Below, one piece after another: positions 1 to 12,849 of a stretch of 64,000 bases of DNA; the first letter of the stretch is position 1; every line of letters starts with the position of its first letter. This stretch comes from Apostichopus japonicus. Taxonomy: Eukaryota; Echinodermata; Holothuroidea; Aspidochirotida; Stichopodidae. Where the stretch lies: positions 39,386,631 to 39,450,630 of the forward strand of contig NC_092568.1 in NCBI RefSeq assembly GCF_037975245.1. Direction: 5' to 3'. The position numbers and the translations under genes are program-made. The notes beneath the pieces were generated by a model. The model was not told the origin of the DNA. It worked only from the letters and a program-made list of their open reading frames with translations, and made no database searches.

Positions 1-1
1 C

Positions 2-1594
2 ACTGTAGGCGTTTTGCCTACTCTCCCCGCTGATGGGATTTCATGTTTATTGGGAAATGATCTAGCCGGTAACAAAGTAACCGCTAACCCAATCGTTGTT
101 GAAAATCCAACAACTTCTAACTCTACAAAAGATTTAGAACAACAATTTCCAGATGTTTTTAGAGCTTGTGCGGTCACTCGATCCATGAGTAAACAAGCTG
201 GAAATTTAACAAAACCTCCCCAAAAGGAGAGTTTAATTAACCGTCACAAGGATGACGTTGGTTTCTTTGAGTTGGGAGAAACTTTTATGGGGTTATTGGA
301 TGACACCACTGAGCCTCACTCTGAAAGTTCAACCGCGGTGTCGGTTCAAGCAAAGGCCGACCCTACTACTCATTCCACTCCCATTAACATTTCCAAGAAC
401 ACTCTGATTTCTCAACAAAGAAAAGACCCTGAATTAATCAAATTGATTCAGGAAGCTGTCACTGAAGAAGAGTTACCGAGTGTCTCTGTTGGTTTTTATC
501 TAAAACATGGTGTTCTAATGCGAAAGTGGCGACCACGAGATGTCTCGTCAAATGACGAATGGCGCACTATCCATCAGATTGTTGTTCCTCCGGTATACCG
601 TAAAGGAATTTTAAGTGTCGCTCATGACACTCCATTTGCAGGTCATTTAGGGGTCACTAAAACCTACAACAGAATTCTAGAGAATTTCTTTTGGCCTGGT
701 TTACGTTCAGCTGTCGCTGACTATTGCAAGTCGTGTCACGCGTGCCAAATTGTGGGGAAACCTAATCAAAAGATTCCCAAGGCACCACTAAAACCGATTC
801 CGGCTTTCGAAGAACCGTTTAGTCGGGTAATCGTAGATTGCGTTGGACCGCTACCAAAAACTCGGTCTGGTCACGAATATTTGCTAACTATCATGTGTGC
901 GTCAACGAGATTTCCTGAGGCAATACCTCTTAGGAATATTAAAGCTAAGACTATCTCGACTGCTTTACTGAAGTTTTTTACTACGTTTGGTTTACCTAAA
1001 TCAGTACAGTCTGACCAGGGTTCTAATTTTATGTCGAACTTGTTTCAACAAGTATTGTATGAATTAAATATTCATCAAATTGCGTCTAGTGCTTATCACC
1101 CTGAAAGCCAAGGTGCACTAGAACGATTTCATCAAACTCTTAAGAGTATGATCAAAACCTACTGTTTTGATAAGGAAAAACAGTGGGATCAAGGTATTCA
1201 TTTTCTTTTATTTGCAGCCCGTGAATCCGTACAGGAGTCACTAGGGTTTAGCCAATTTCAACTTGTATTTGGACATAATGTCCGTGGGCCATTGAAATTA
1301 TTCAAGGAGAAATTAGTTGATGAAACTGATGATGTTAATCTCCTTGACTACGTGTCAGATTTTAAGAGTAGACTGACCAATGCATGGGAGTTGGCAAGGA
1401 ATAACTTGAAGGAGTCCCAAACCAAAATGAAAACTTGGTATGATACCAAAGCCACTGACAGGCAATTTGCCGCAGGGGATCAAGTGCTAGTGTTAATGCC
1501 GATACAAGGGCATGCTCTTAGAGCGCGCTACTCCGGTCCGTATGTCGTGAAAGAAAAAAACAAGCGACACAAATTACATTATTTCCACCCCTGA
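2..1594 (+). CDS. gypsy Pol, protease tail plus integrase (partial, frameshifted at end)
   Basis: Reading is open from the window edge, so no true start is present. The first residues (ISCLLGNDLAG) resemble the end of a retroviral-type protease. From about residue 200 the H2C2 zinc finger of integrase is seen (HDTPFAGH, then CKSCHAC). The DDE core follows: D in VIVDCVGPLP near residue 275, D in QSDQGSNF near 333, and E in SQGALERFHQ near 367. A GPY/F-type motif (YSGPYVVKEK) sits near the C-terminus. Integrase inserts the cDNA into host DNA. The frame is lost at the A7 run 1554-1560 and a stop follows at 1592-1594; the continuation is in another frame and leads into the RT reading frame, so the two were once one polyprotein. 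Confidence 0.9.
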   Translation, partial: TVGVLPTLPADGISCLLGNDLAGNKVTANPIVVENPTTSNSTKDLEQQFPDVFRACAVTRSMSKQAGNLTKPPQKESLINRHKDDVGFFELGETFMGLLDDTTEPHSESSTAVSVQAKADPTTHSTPINISKNTLISQQRKDPELIKLIQEAVTEEELPSVSVGFYLKHGVLMRKWRPRDVSSNDEWRTIHQIVVPPVYRKGILSVAHDTPFAGHLGVTKTYNRILENFFWPGLRSAVADYCKSCHACQIVGKPNQKIPKAPLKPIPAFEEPFSRVIVDCVGPLPKTRSGHEYLLTIMCASTRFPEAIPLRNIKAKTISTALLKFFTTFGLPKSVQSDQGSNFMSNLFQQVLYELNIHQIASSAYHPESQGALERFHQTLKSMIKTYCFDKEKQWDQGIHFLLFAARESVQESLGFSQFQLVFGHNVRGPLKLFKEKLVDETDDVNLLDYVSDFKSRLTNAWELARNNLKESQTKMKTWYDTKATDRQFAAGDQVLVLMPIQGHALRARYSGPYVVKEKNKRHKLHYFHP

Positions 1595-1628
1595 CAGGAG
1601 GAAAAACAAACGTTTTTGCCATGTCAAT

Positions 1629-3245
1629 ATGCTTAAGGCATACCACCAAAGAGAGGATTCAGATTCACCTCTGACACCTCTTCCTTCACCGGAAGTGAAA
1701 TCTATCAGTACTCCTACTGGAGTTGCCCTTGCCACTGCCCCATGTATCAGAGATCAGTCAGGTGTGGATCATATTTCTTCTCCAACTGACCCTTCTGAAC
1801 ATCTTCCAGATATTTCTGTTAAGTTAAAAAATTCTGATGTGTTATGTAACCTTAGTGAGAAATTGTCTCACTTATCTAAGCAACATCAAATCGAGATGTC
1901 CGATTTAATTAATTCACATGTTGATCTGTTTACTGACATTCCACGAAGGACGCATCTAGTGTGTCACAATGTTGACGTTGGTGATGCTGTACCTATTAAG
2001 CAGCATCCATATAGGTTAAGTCCTATTAAGATGAAACACTTACAAAATGAAGTGAAGTACATGTTAGAAAATAATATAATTGAGCCCAGTGATAGTCCCT
2101 GGAGCTCTCCATGTATTCTTGTTCCAAAACCAGATGGTAGTTTCCGGTTTTGCACTGACTATAGAAAGGTAAATTCAGTTACTCGTTCTGATTCATATCC
2201 AATTCCTAGAATTGATGACTGTATTGATCAAATAGGACAGTCAAAGTATGTCACTAAGTTTGACCTTTTGAAAGGGTACTGGGAAATTCCCCTCTCAGAG
2301 GCCGCAAAGAGAATTTCGGCGTTTGTTACCCCTTGTGGGTTATATCAGTATACGGTCATGCCCTTTGGTATGAAAAATGCACCAGCTACTTTTCAACGTT
2401 TCATTAATACCCTTGTGGGTGATCTTCAAGGTTGCAGCGTTTACATAGACGACATTGTTATTTATAGTCAAACTTGGCAAGAGCACATTGCTCAAATCAG
2501 ATCTCTCATGGAGAGACTCTGTTCTGCGAACCTGACAGTTAACCTTGTGAAGAGTGAGTTCGCACAGGCTCAGGTGGTATATTTAGGTCATGTGGTGGGA
2601 CAGGGTCAAGTTCGACCAATTAGAGCGAAAGTTGAGGCAATTGATAACTTTCCCGTCCCCGTTTCTAGGAAACATCTCATGCGCTTTTTAGGCATGGTTG
2701 GTTATTATAGGAGATATTGCCACAATTTCTCTGATCTAGTAATTCCCCTGACAAACTTATTGAGTAAGAAGGTTAAGTTTCAGTGGAGTGATGCGTGCCA
2801 AAAGGCGTTTGAAAGCGTTAAGGCAATTTTAATGAACTCCCCTGTTTTGATTGCTCCAGATTTTGAAAAGCAATTCAAACTAGCTGTAGATGCATCGGAT
2901 CTTGGTGCCGGTTCTATTTTATTACAACAGGATAGTGAAGGCATCGACCACCCTGTTTGCTATTTCTCTAAGAAATTTAATAAGCATCAACAGAATTATT
3001 CAACCGTTGAGAAAGAGACTTTAGCTCTGTTACTTAGTTTACAAATGTTTGATGTGTATTTAGGGACAACCCCTTTTCCTGTGATTGTGCTTACTGATCA
3101 CAATCCTCTCACATTTGTCCACAACCTGAAAAATCATAATAAGAGATTATTGCGTTGGAGTCTTATATTTTAAGAGTATAACTTGGATATCCAACATATT
3201 CGAGGAAAGGATAACATCTTTGCAGATGCCTTGTCCAGGATTTAA
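1629..3245 (+). pseudogene. gypsy Pol, reverse transcriptase and RNase H, with premature stop
   Basis: The frame is open from 1629 to a TAA at 3171-3173. The first codons read HVN-MLKAYH, the usual end of a gypsy integrase module, so 1629 is an internal methionine, not a natural start. RT motifs in order: FRFCTDYRKVNS near residue 174, TKFDLLKGYWEIPL near 212, and YIDD near 272 (the metal-binding catalytic pair). RNase H follows with LAVDASDLGAGSILL, a conserved E in STVEKETLALL, and LTDHNPL. After the TAA the same frame carries the usual RNase H tail ending ADALSRI and a second stop at 3243-3245. The first stop is thus a nonsense mutation, and RNase H really is the end of this Pol. Confidence 0.9.
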
Positions 3246-3559
3246 GTCATTGTTGTTTTTAAGCTTCGCACATATCATTGTATATTATCATTACTTTCAA
3301 CGACTTTATATTGTTGTTTTCATACTATTTTATCAAATGTTTAATTGTGTGAGCATTTGTGGGTTCTTGTCTATCTATTATATTATAGCTGACTAGTATT
3401 CTTTGTTATTACTTGTGGTATGATTCTTCGCTACGTATTCGGATATATCACTTAAAGTAACAGTCATTTTTGTATTACATGCTTGTTACCACGAGTTAAA
3501 GCATATTTTAATAAAAGTTTTGGCCATTTTTGACCCAAACTTTCCTTTAAGAGGGGGAG
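3246..3559 (+). other. gypsy 3' untranslated region and polypurine tract
   Basis: There is no reading frame of note between the end of RNase H and the LTR. The last bases, 3549-3559 (aagagggggag), are an all-purine run directly against the LTR TGTTA, as expected of the plus-strand primer of reverse transcription. Confidence 0.8.
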
Positions 3560-4287
3560 TGTTATGGACATGCTTTACCTCTTACACATTCACCATTACA
3601 TATATTGATGACGTCATATCTACGTCATCGCCCTCGTAGCAGTCCACGCTAGTACCGCGTCCGGATACCAATCAGAGGTCTATACACCGTTGCTGGGGAA
3701 TCATCGCCTCTCACCCCGTTCTTACAGCACGGTTCCTTATTGTTTTGCCGTCACATTGCGTTTCCAGTTTATTCCTATCCTTACTATTCTGACTGAAGGA
3801 TATTCAAGTCTTTAGTGACTTTCTTTATATTATTATCTTCACTTCTTCTACGGAATGGACTTTCTTTTTCAATACCATATCCAGTGAAGTGAAGCGGAAC
3901 CTGTATAACTACTACACCTGCTCTTAGATGAACTTTAATCATTTATTAATTCCGCGCCGCGCCTTTCGACGAAGTACGGTACTACTACTCTTCATCGCTA
4001 ATCATCATAGCAAAGGCCCAGCTCTACGACACCATCGAGTCCATCGACCTCAGACCAGTCGTAATAGATAAGTTGTTTCTTTATATCTGGCGCCTTAAGT
4101 TAACCGTATCATTGCTATTCACTCATTTGTAACCTTCACCTTTATTATCCATATCATTTGTAGAATATAGACATATTACTATTCAATATACCATTCGAAA
4201 CCTCGTCCACCTTTTCTTTTATGCGTTAAACACCCTTGGAAACTCTTTCTGCCGGATACGAATTCTTTACATGTCGTTTCCGTAACA
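3560..4287 (+). repeat. 3' LTR of the gypsy element
   Basis: It begins TGTTATGG directly after the polypurine tract and ends CGTAACA at 4287, giving a short TGTTA/TAACA terminal inverted repeat and a length of 728 bp. The base after it returns to satellite sequence. With no 5' LTR in the window the ends rest on these signals only. Confidence 0.82.
3609..3616. promoter_or_regulatory. CRE/ATF-type site in the LTR
   Basis: A perfect palindromic TGACGTCA lies about 50 bp into the LTR, followed by a half-site TACGTCAT at 3621-3628. Such sites bind CREB/ATF factors in animals, and a promoter role in U3 is plausible. Inferred from sequence only. Confidence 0.4.
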
Positions 4288-7200
4288 ATCGTAATGTCAT
4301 TAAATAGAGATAATTAATTTGAAGCGAATTTGCATTTCTAACAATATTCATTGATGTTGTGAGCTAGTGACGTTAAGAAATAAAAGCAGCGGAAAATTTA
4401 CCGAAACTAGTTGTTACAGTTATAGTAAACTGATATTTTAAAGTCACTGTGCTTGCGGTGTTACTATTTTCTCTATAAAATGATGATTTGTTTGTTTTCT
4501 TCTTTCCATTTATTCGTTTCTTTATAGCCGGTAAGTTTTGATCATGATTATCATTTGTAGAACCGTGTTATTTTCTATTCCCATGAGGGAAATCAATTTC
4601 CTGTGAATTCTTTATTTTATACACAATTTAAATGAAATATTATAAATTAGCACAACTTTGGGAACGCACGATTTAATACAAAAAACTGGTCATTGATTAC
4701 ATAGATTATAATGCCATGAAGAGAAATGATTGTTGTGAAATGAATTTGTAAAGCTAACATTATTCATTGATGATGTGAGCTAGTTAGGTTAAGGACCAAA
4801 AGTAGCAAAATAGTAACGGAAAACTATTTGTCACAGCTATAGTAAACTGATATTTTAAGGACACCGTGTTTGTCTGTTTTTTTATTCTGTTTTCTATATT
4901 ATATGAGGATTTGTTTGTTTTCTTCTTTCCATATATTCGATTCTTTGTAGAAGGTCAGTTTTTATTATGATTAACATTTGTAGAACCGTGTCATTATCTA
5001 TTCACACGAGGGCAACCAGATACTGTAAATTATTTATTTTCATACACAGTTTGAATTAAATATTATAATTAGCACAACTTTGGTAACACACAAGTTAATA
5101 CAATAAAATGGTCATCGATTACATAGATCGTAATGTCAATGAATAGAGATAATTAGTTTGAAGCGAATTTGTAACTTTAACATTATTCATTAATGTTGTG
5201 AGCTAGTGAGGTTAAGAGATAAAAGCAGCGGAAAAGTTACCGAAAACTATTTGTTACAGTTATAGTTAACTGATATTTTAAAGTCACTGTGCTTGCGTTC
5301 TTAATATTTACTCTATTAAATGATGATTTGTTTGTTTTATTCTTTCCATTTATTCGTTTCTTTATAGCCGGTAAGTTTTGATCATGATTATCATTTGTAG
5401 AATCATGTTATTTTCTATTCCCAAGAGGGCAATCAAATTCCTGTAAATTCTTTAGTTTATACACATTTTGAATGAAATATTACACTTAGCACATCTTTGG
5501 GAACGCACGTTAAAAGCAGATAATACAATCAAATGGTCATCAATTACATAAATAATATTGTCATGAACAGAGATGATTGTTGTGAAATAGATTTGTAAAT
5601 CTACCCTTCTGAATTGATGTTGTAACCTAGTCAAGTTAAGAGCTAAAAGCAGCGCAAAAGTTACGGAAAACTAGTTGTCACAGCTATAGTAAACTGACAT
5701 GTTAAAGTCACTATGCTTGTGTTTTTACTGTTTTGTTCTCAATTATATCATGACTTGTTTTTGTTTTCTTCTCTCCATGTATTCGTTTCTTTGTAGTGGG
5801 TAAGTTTTGATTATGATCGACAATTGTAGAACCGTGTTATTATCTATTCCCACGAAGGCAATAAAATAGTGTAAAGTCTTTATTTTCATTCACAATTTGA
5901 ATGAAATATTATAATTAGCACACTTTTGATAACGCACGATTTAATGCAATAAAACGGTCATCGATTACAAAGATGGTAATGCGATAAGGAGAGACGATTG
6001 TTGTAAAATGAATTTTTAAATATAGCATTCTTCATTGATCTCGTGAGCTAGTGAAGTTAAGAGCGGAAAGCAGCGGTAAAGTTACCGAAAACTAGTTGTA
6101 CATTTATAGTAAACTGACATTTTAAAGCCATTGTGCTTGTGTTCTTAATATTTACTGTATTCAATGATGATTTGTTTGTTTTATTCTTTCCATTTATTCG
6201 TTTCTTTTTAGCTGGTAAGTTTTGATCATGATTATCATTTGTAGAACCGTGCCATTTTCTATTCCCACGAGGACAATCAAGTCCTGTAAATTCTTTATTT
6301 TTATGCACAATTCAATGGAATATCATACTTAGCACAACTTTGGTAACGCACATTTAAACACATTAAAATGTTTATCGATTATACGAATGGCAATGTCAAT
6401 GAAGCTGGAACTCATTTTTAAATATTGTTTTCTCTATATAATTTATCCGTTGATGATAAGAGCAAGTGAAGTGATCAGCCAAATACAAAGAAAAAACTCA
6501 TGAAAACAAAATGTTTCTCTAATATATATTTACAAATTAATGTCACTGTGCTAGTGTTTTTAATATGATTTCTCCATGAAATAACGATTTGTTCTTTACT
6601 TTTATCTATTCGTGTCCTTTCAGATGGTAGGTCTTTATCATGATTAACGATTGTAGACATTTGTTATTACTTATTCCCTCTTTCACAAAAGCCACAGGGA
6701 AATCGATATCTGTTCATTCTTTATATTCATCATCAACAATGTCAATCATATTTTATACTTTTCACTTTTTTGATCACGAGTGACAAGTCCATAAGCATTC
6801 AACGATATGTTGTGAGCTGGTGAGGTTAATAGCCAAACGCAGCGGAAAAGTTATGGAAAACTAATTGTTTCAGTAATGATAAACTTTAAAAGTCAATAGG
6901 TAACGCACGATTTAATACAATACAATGGACATCGATTACATAGACGGTATTGCCATGAAGAGAGGTGATTGTTGTGAAATGAATTTGTAAATCTAACATT
7001 CTTCATTGATGTTGTGAGCAAGTCAAGTTAAGAGCCAACAGTAGCGGAAAAGTGACGGAAAACTAGTTGTCACAGCTATAGTAAACTGACATATTAAAGT
7101 CAATGTACTTGTGTTTTAACTGTTTTTCTCTACTATATGATGATCTTTTTTTCTTTTTTCTTTCCATATATTTGTTTCTTTGTAGCTGGTAAGTTTTGAT

Positions 7201-10200
7201 CATGATCGACAATTGTAGAATTTTATCATTATCTATTCCCACGAAGGCAATCAGTTACTGCAACTTCTTCATTTTCATACAAAATTGCCATGAAATATTA
7301 TAATTAGCACAACGTTGGTAACAGACGATTTAATAAAATAAAATGGTCATCGATTACATAGATCGTAATGTCAACGAAAAGACATGATTAATTAGAAACG
7401 AAATTGTAACTCTAAAATTATTCTTTTATTCTGTGAGCTTGTGTGGTTAAGGGCCAAATCAGCGGAAAAGTTACGGAAAACTAGTTGTTGCAGTTACAGA
7501 AAACTGACATTTTAAAGTCACTGCGTTGTGTTTTTACTGTTTTTTTCTCTATTATATCATGACTTGTTTTTGTTTTCTTCTTTCCATGTATTCGTTTTTT
7601 TGTAGTGGGTAAGTTTTGATTATGATCGACAATTGTAGAACCGTGTTATTATCTATTCCCACGAAGGCAATCAAATAGTGTAAAGCCTTTATTTTCATTC
7701 ACAATTTGAATGAAATATTATAATTAGCACACTTTTGATAACGCATGATTTAATGCAATAAAACGGTCATCGATTACAAAGATGGAAATGCCATAAAGAG
7801 GGAACATTGTTGTAAAATTTATTTGTAAATCTAGCATTCTTCATAGATCTCGTGAGCTAGTGAAGTTAAGAGCCAAAAGCAGTGGTAAAGTTGCTGAAAA
7901 CTAGTTGTTACAGTTATAGTAAACTGACATTTTAAAGTAACTGTGCTTGTGTTCTTAATATTAACTGTATTAAATGATGATTTGTTTGTTTTATTCTTTT
8001 CATTTATTCGTTTCTTTATAGCCGGTAAGTTTTGATCATGATTATCATTTGTAGAACCGTGCCATTTTCCATTCCCACGAGGGCAATCAAGTCCTGTAAA
8101 TTCTTTTTTTTATGCACAATTCAATGGAATATCATACTTAGCACAACTTTGGTAACGCACGTTTAAATACATTGAAAATGTTTTTCGATTATACGAATGG
8201 CAATGTCAATGAAGCTGGAACTCATTTTTAAATATTGTTTTTCTCTATATAATTTATCCGTTGATGATAAGAGCAAGTGAAGTGATGAGCCAAATACAAA
8301 GAGAAAACTCATGAAAACAAGTTGTTTCTCTAATAAATATATTTACAATTAATGTCACTGTGCTAGTATTTTTAATATGATTTCTCCATGATATAACGAT
8401 TTGTTCTTTACTTCTATCTATTCGTTTCCTTTCAGATGGTAGGTCTTTATCATGATTAACGATTGTAGACACATATTATTACCAATTCCCCCTTTCACAA
8501 AAGCCACAGGGGAAATCGATTTCTGTTAATTCTTTATATTCATCATCAACAATGTCAATCATATGTTACACTTTTCACTTTTTTGATCACGAATGACAAG
8601 TTCATAAACATTCAACGATATGTTGTGAGCTGGTGAGGTTAATAGCCAAACGCAGCGGAAAAGTTATGGAAAACTAATTGTTTCAGTAATGATAAACTTT
8701 GAAAGTCAATTGGTAACGCACGATTTAATACAATACAATGGACATCGATTACATAGATGGTATTGCCATGAAGAGAGGTGACTGTTGTGAAATGAATTTG
8801 TAAATCTAACATTCTTCATTGATGTTGTGAGCAAGTCAAGTTAAGAGCCAACAGCAGCGGAAAAGTGACGGAAGCTCGTTGTCACAGCTATAGTAAACTG
8901 ACATGTTAAAGTCAATGTACTTGTGATTTAACTGTTTTTCTCTACTATTTGATGATATTTTTTTTCTTCTTTTTTTCTTTCCATATATTTGTTTCTTTGT
9001 AGCTGGTAAGTTTTGATGATGATCGACAATTGTAGAAATTTATCATTATCTATTCCCACGAAGGCAATCAATTACTGCAACTTCTTCATTTTCATACAAA
9101 ATTGCCATGAAATATTATAATTAGCACAACTTTGGTAACAGGCGATTTAATAAATAAACTGGTTATCGATTACATAGATCGTAATGTCAACGAAAAGACA
9201 TGATTAATTAGAAACGAAATTGTAACTCTAAATTTATTCTTTTATTCTGTGAGCTATTGTGGTTAAGGGCCAAAATTAGCGCAAAACTTACGGAAACTAG
9301 TTGTTGCAGTTACAGAAAACTGACATGTTAAAGTCACTATGCTTGTGTTTTTACTGTTTTTTTTCTCTATTATATCATGACTTGTTTTTGTTTTCTTCTC
9401 TCCATGTATTCGTTTCTTTGTAGTGGGTAAGTTTTGATTATGATCGACAATTGTAGAACCGTGTTATTATCTATTCCCACGAAGGCAGTAAAATAGTGTA
9501 AAGTCTTTATTTTCATTCACAACTTGAGTGGAATATTATAATTAGCACACTTTTGATAACGCACGATTTAATGCAATAAAACGGTCATCGATTACAAAGA
9601 TGGTAATGCCATAAAGAGGGAACATTGTTGTAAAATGAATTTGTAAATCTAGTATTCTTCATTGATCTCGTGAGCTAGTGAAGTTAAGAGCGAAAAGCAG
9701 CGGTAAAGTTACCGAAAACTAGTTGTTACAGTTATAGTAAACTGACATTTTAAAGTCACTGTGCTTGTGTTCTTAATATTAACTCTATTAAATGATGATT
9801 TGTTTGTATTATTCTTTCCATTTATTCGTTTCTTTATAGCTGGTAAGTTTTGATCATGACTATCATTTTTAGAACCGTGCCATTTTCTATTCCCACGAGG
9901 GCAATCAAGTTCTGTAAATTCTTTATTTGTATGCGAAATTCAATGGAATATCATACTTAGCACAACTTTGGTAACGCACGTTTAAATACATTAAAATGTT
10001 TATCGATTACACGAATGGCAATGTCAATGAAGCTGGAACTCATTTTTAAATATTGTTTTTCTCTATATAATTTATCCGTTGATGATAAGAGCAAGTGAAG
10101 TGATGAGCCAAATACAAAGAGAAAACTCATGAAAACAAGTTGTTTCTCTAATAAATATATTTACAATTAATGTCACTGTGCTAGTATTTTTAATATGATT

Positions 10201-12723
10201 TCTCCATGATATAACGATTTGTTTTTTACTTCTATATATTCGTTTCCTTTCAGATGGTAGGTCTTTATCATGATTAACGATTGTAGACACATGTTATTAC
10301 CTCTTCCCCCTTTCACAAAAGCCACAGGGGAAATCGATTTCTGTTAATTCTTTATATTCATCATCAACAATGTCAATCATATGTTACACTTTTCACTTTT
10401 TTGATCACGAATGACAAGTTCATAAACATTCAACGATATGTTGTGAGCTGGTGAGGTTAATAGCCAAAAGCAGCGGAAAAGTTATGGAGAACTAGTTGTT
10501 TCAGTTATAATAAACTTTGAAAGTCAATTGGTAACGCACGATATAATACAATACAATGGACATCGATTACATAGATGGTATTGCCATGAAGAGAGGTGAC
10601 TGTTGTGAAATGAATTTGTAAATCTAACATTCTTCATTGATGTTGTGAGCAAGTCAAGTTAAGAGCCAACAGCAGCGAAAAAGTGATGGAAAACTAGTTG
10701 TCACAGCTATAGTAAACTGACATGTTAAAGTCAATGTACTTGTGTTTTAACTGTCTTTCTCTACTATATGATGATTTTTTTCTCTCTTTTGTCTTTCCAT
10801 ATGCTTGTTTCTTTGTAGCTGGTAAGTTTTGATCATGATCGATTATTGTAGAACATTATCATTATCTATTCCCACGAAGGCAATCAATTACTGCAACTTC
10901 TCATTTTCATACAAAATTGCCATGAAATATTATAATTAGCACAACTTTGGTAACAGACGATTTAATAAAATAAAATGGTCATCGATTACATAGATCGTAA
11001 TGTCAATGAAAAGGAATGATTAATTAGAAACGAAATTGTAACTCTAAATTTATTCATTTATTCTGTGAGCTAGTGTGGTTAGAGCCAAAATCAGCGAAAA
11101 GGTTACGGAAAACTAGTTGTTGCAGTTACATTAACTGATATTTTAAAATCACTGTGCTTGTGTTTTTGCTGTTTTTTCTCCATTATATGATGATTTGCTT
11201 TTTTTTTCTATCCTTGTATTCGTTTCTTTGTAGTGGGTAAGTTTTGATTATGATCGACAATTGTAGAACCGTGTCATCACCTTTTCCCACGAGGACAATC
11301 AATTACTGTAAACTATTTATTTTCATACACAATTTCACTGAAATTATATACTTAGCACAACTATGGTAACGAACGTTTAAACGCAATTAGTACATCACAA
11401 TAATCGTCGATTACAAAGATGGAAATGCCATGAAGGGAGATGATTGTTGTTAAATGAATTTGTATATCTAGCATTCTTCATTGATCTTGTGAGCTAGTGA
11501 AGTTAAGAACCAAAAGCAGCGGTAAGGTTACCGAAAACTAGTTGTTAAAGTTATAGTAAACTGACATTTTAAAGTCACTGTGTTTGCGATCTTAATATTT
11601 ACTGTATTAAATGATGATTTGTTTCTTTTTTTTCTTTCCATTCATTCCTTTCTTTATAGCTGGTAAGTTTTGATCATGATTATCATTTGTAGAACCGTGC
11701 CACTTTCTATTCCCACGAGGGCAATCAAGTCCTGTAAATTCTTTATTTTTATGCACAATTCAATGGAATATATCATACTTAGCACAACTTTGGTAACGCA
11801 CGTTTAAATACATTAATATCTTCATCGATTATACGAATGGCAATGTCAATGAAGCTGGAACTCATCTCTAAATATTGTTTCTCTCTATATAATGTATCCG
11901 TTGATGATAAGAGCAAGTGAAGTAATGAGCCAAATACAAAGAGAAAACTCATGAAAACAAGTTGTTTCTCTAATAAATATATTTACAGTAAATATCACTG
12001 TGCAAGTGTTTTTAATATGATTTCTCCATGATATAACGATTTGTTCTTTACTTCTATCTATTCGTTTCCTTTCAGATGGTAGGTCTTTATCATGATTAAC
12101 GATTGTAGACACTTGTTACTACCTATTCCCCCTTTCACAAAAGCCACAGGGGAAAACCATTTCTTTTAATTCTCTATATTCATCATCAACAATGTCAATC
12201 ATATGTTACACTTTTCACTTTTTTGATCGCGAATGACAAGTTCATAAACATACAAACGATATGTTGTGCGTTGGTGAGGTTAATAGCCAAAAGCAGCGGA
12301 AAGGTTATGGAAAACTAGTTGTTTCAGTTATGATAAACTTTGAAAGTCAATGGGTAACGCACGATTTAATACAATACAATGGACATCGATTACATAGATT
12401 GTAATGCCATGAAGAGAGGTGACTGTTGTGAAATGAATTTGTAAATCTAACATTCTTCATTGATGTTGTGAGCAAGTCAAGTTAAGGACCAACAGCAGCG
12501 GAAAAGTGACGGGAAAATAGTTGTCACAGCTATAGTAAACTGACATGTTAAAGTCAATGTACTTGTGTTTTAACTGTTTTTCTCTACTATATGATGATTT
12601 TTTTTTTCCTTTTTTTTTCTTTCCATATATTTGTTTCTTTGTAGCTGGTAAGTTTTGATCATGATCGACAATTGTAGAATCATATCATTATCTATTCCCA
12701 CGAAGGCAATCAATTACTGCATC
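4288..12723 (+). repeat. satellite array, block 1 (~420-bp monomers)
   Basis: Head-to-tail monomers are all in one orientation. A monomer can be followed through catcgattacatagatcg, gttgtgagctagtgaggtta, a TTT/TCT-rich tract, the AG-NNG-GTAAGT core, atctattcccacgagggcaa and gcacaactttggtaacgcac. Donor-like GT positions are 4531, 4954, 5371, 5800, 6215, 6627, 7189, 7609, 8025, 8439, 9006, 9427, 9843, 10257, 10822, 11237, 11663, 12079 and 12648. Spacing is about 415-430 bp except where a truncated monomer intervenes. Short minus-strand frames recur in the units but differ in length and are shadows of the repeat. Confidence 0.95.
6203..6220 (+). other. splice-like core of the satellite monomer (example)
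   Basis: Shown here as tctttttag-CTG-GTAAGT; the same arrangement is in 86 monomers (positions listed under the three array blocks). A pyrimidine-rich stretch of about 60 bases with no AG in most classes ends in TAG or CAG, three bases follow, then GTAAGT. Exact GTAAGT is in 74 of 86, GT in 85, and AG in all. Three-base classes: CCG 21, CTG 19, GAG 16, TGG 12, AAG 8, ATG 5, TTG 2, TCG, CCA and GAC 1 each. Whether it is spliced is not known. Confidence 0.7.
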
Positions 12724-12814
12724 CAGGGACGTCGCTAGAGGGGGGTGTGGGCGTGTCTCACCTCCCCCCTCCCCCTACCCAATCTTGGTAAAAATGACGA
12801 TAGTTGGTAAATTT

Positions 12815-12849
12815 GAGTGCGACAGTCGGAATTTCCGACTGTCGCACTC
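12815..12849. repeat. perfect 16-bp hairpin inside the hAT element
   Basis: The arm gagtgcgacagtcgga (12815-12830) is followed, after a 3-base loop, by its exact reverse complement (12834-12849). A further copy of ccgactgtcgcactct follows at once, so the right arm is also tandemly repeated. Confidence 0.85.

Larger units (their letters stand above)
1..4287 (+). mobile_element. Ty3/gypsy LTR retrotransposon, Gmr1-like order, 5' part outside window
   Basis: The order seen is protease tail, integrase, reverse transcriptase, RNase H, polypurine tract, LTR. Most Ty3/gypsy elements have integrase last; integrase before RT is the known Gmr1-like arrangement of deuterostome gypsy elements. The 3' LTR ends at 4287 and the next bases (atcgtaatgtcattaaatag) are a mid-monomer piece of the satellite, so the element landed inside the array. 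A frameshift and a nonsense codon show that this copy is inactive. The 5' LTR, gag and most of the protease lie left of the window, so no target-site duplication can be read. Confidence 0.9.
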
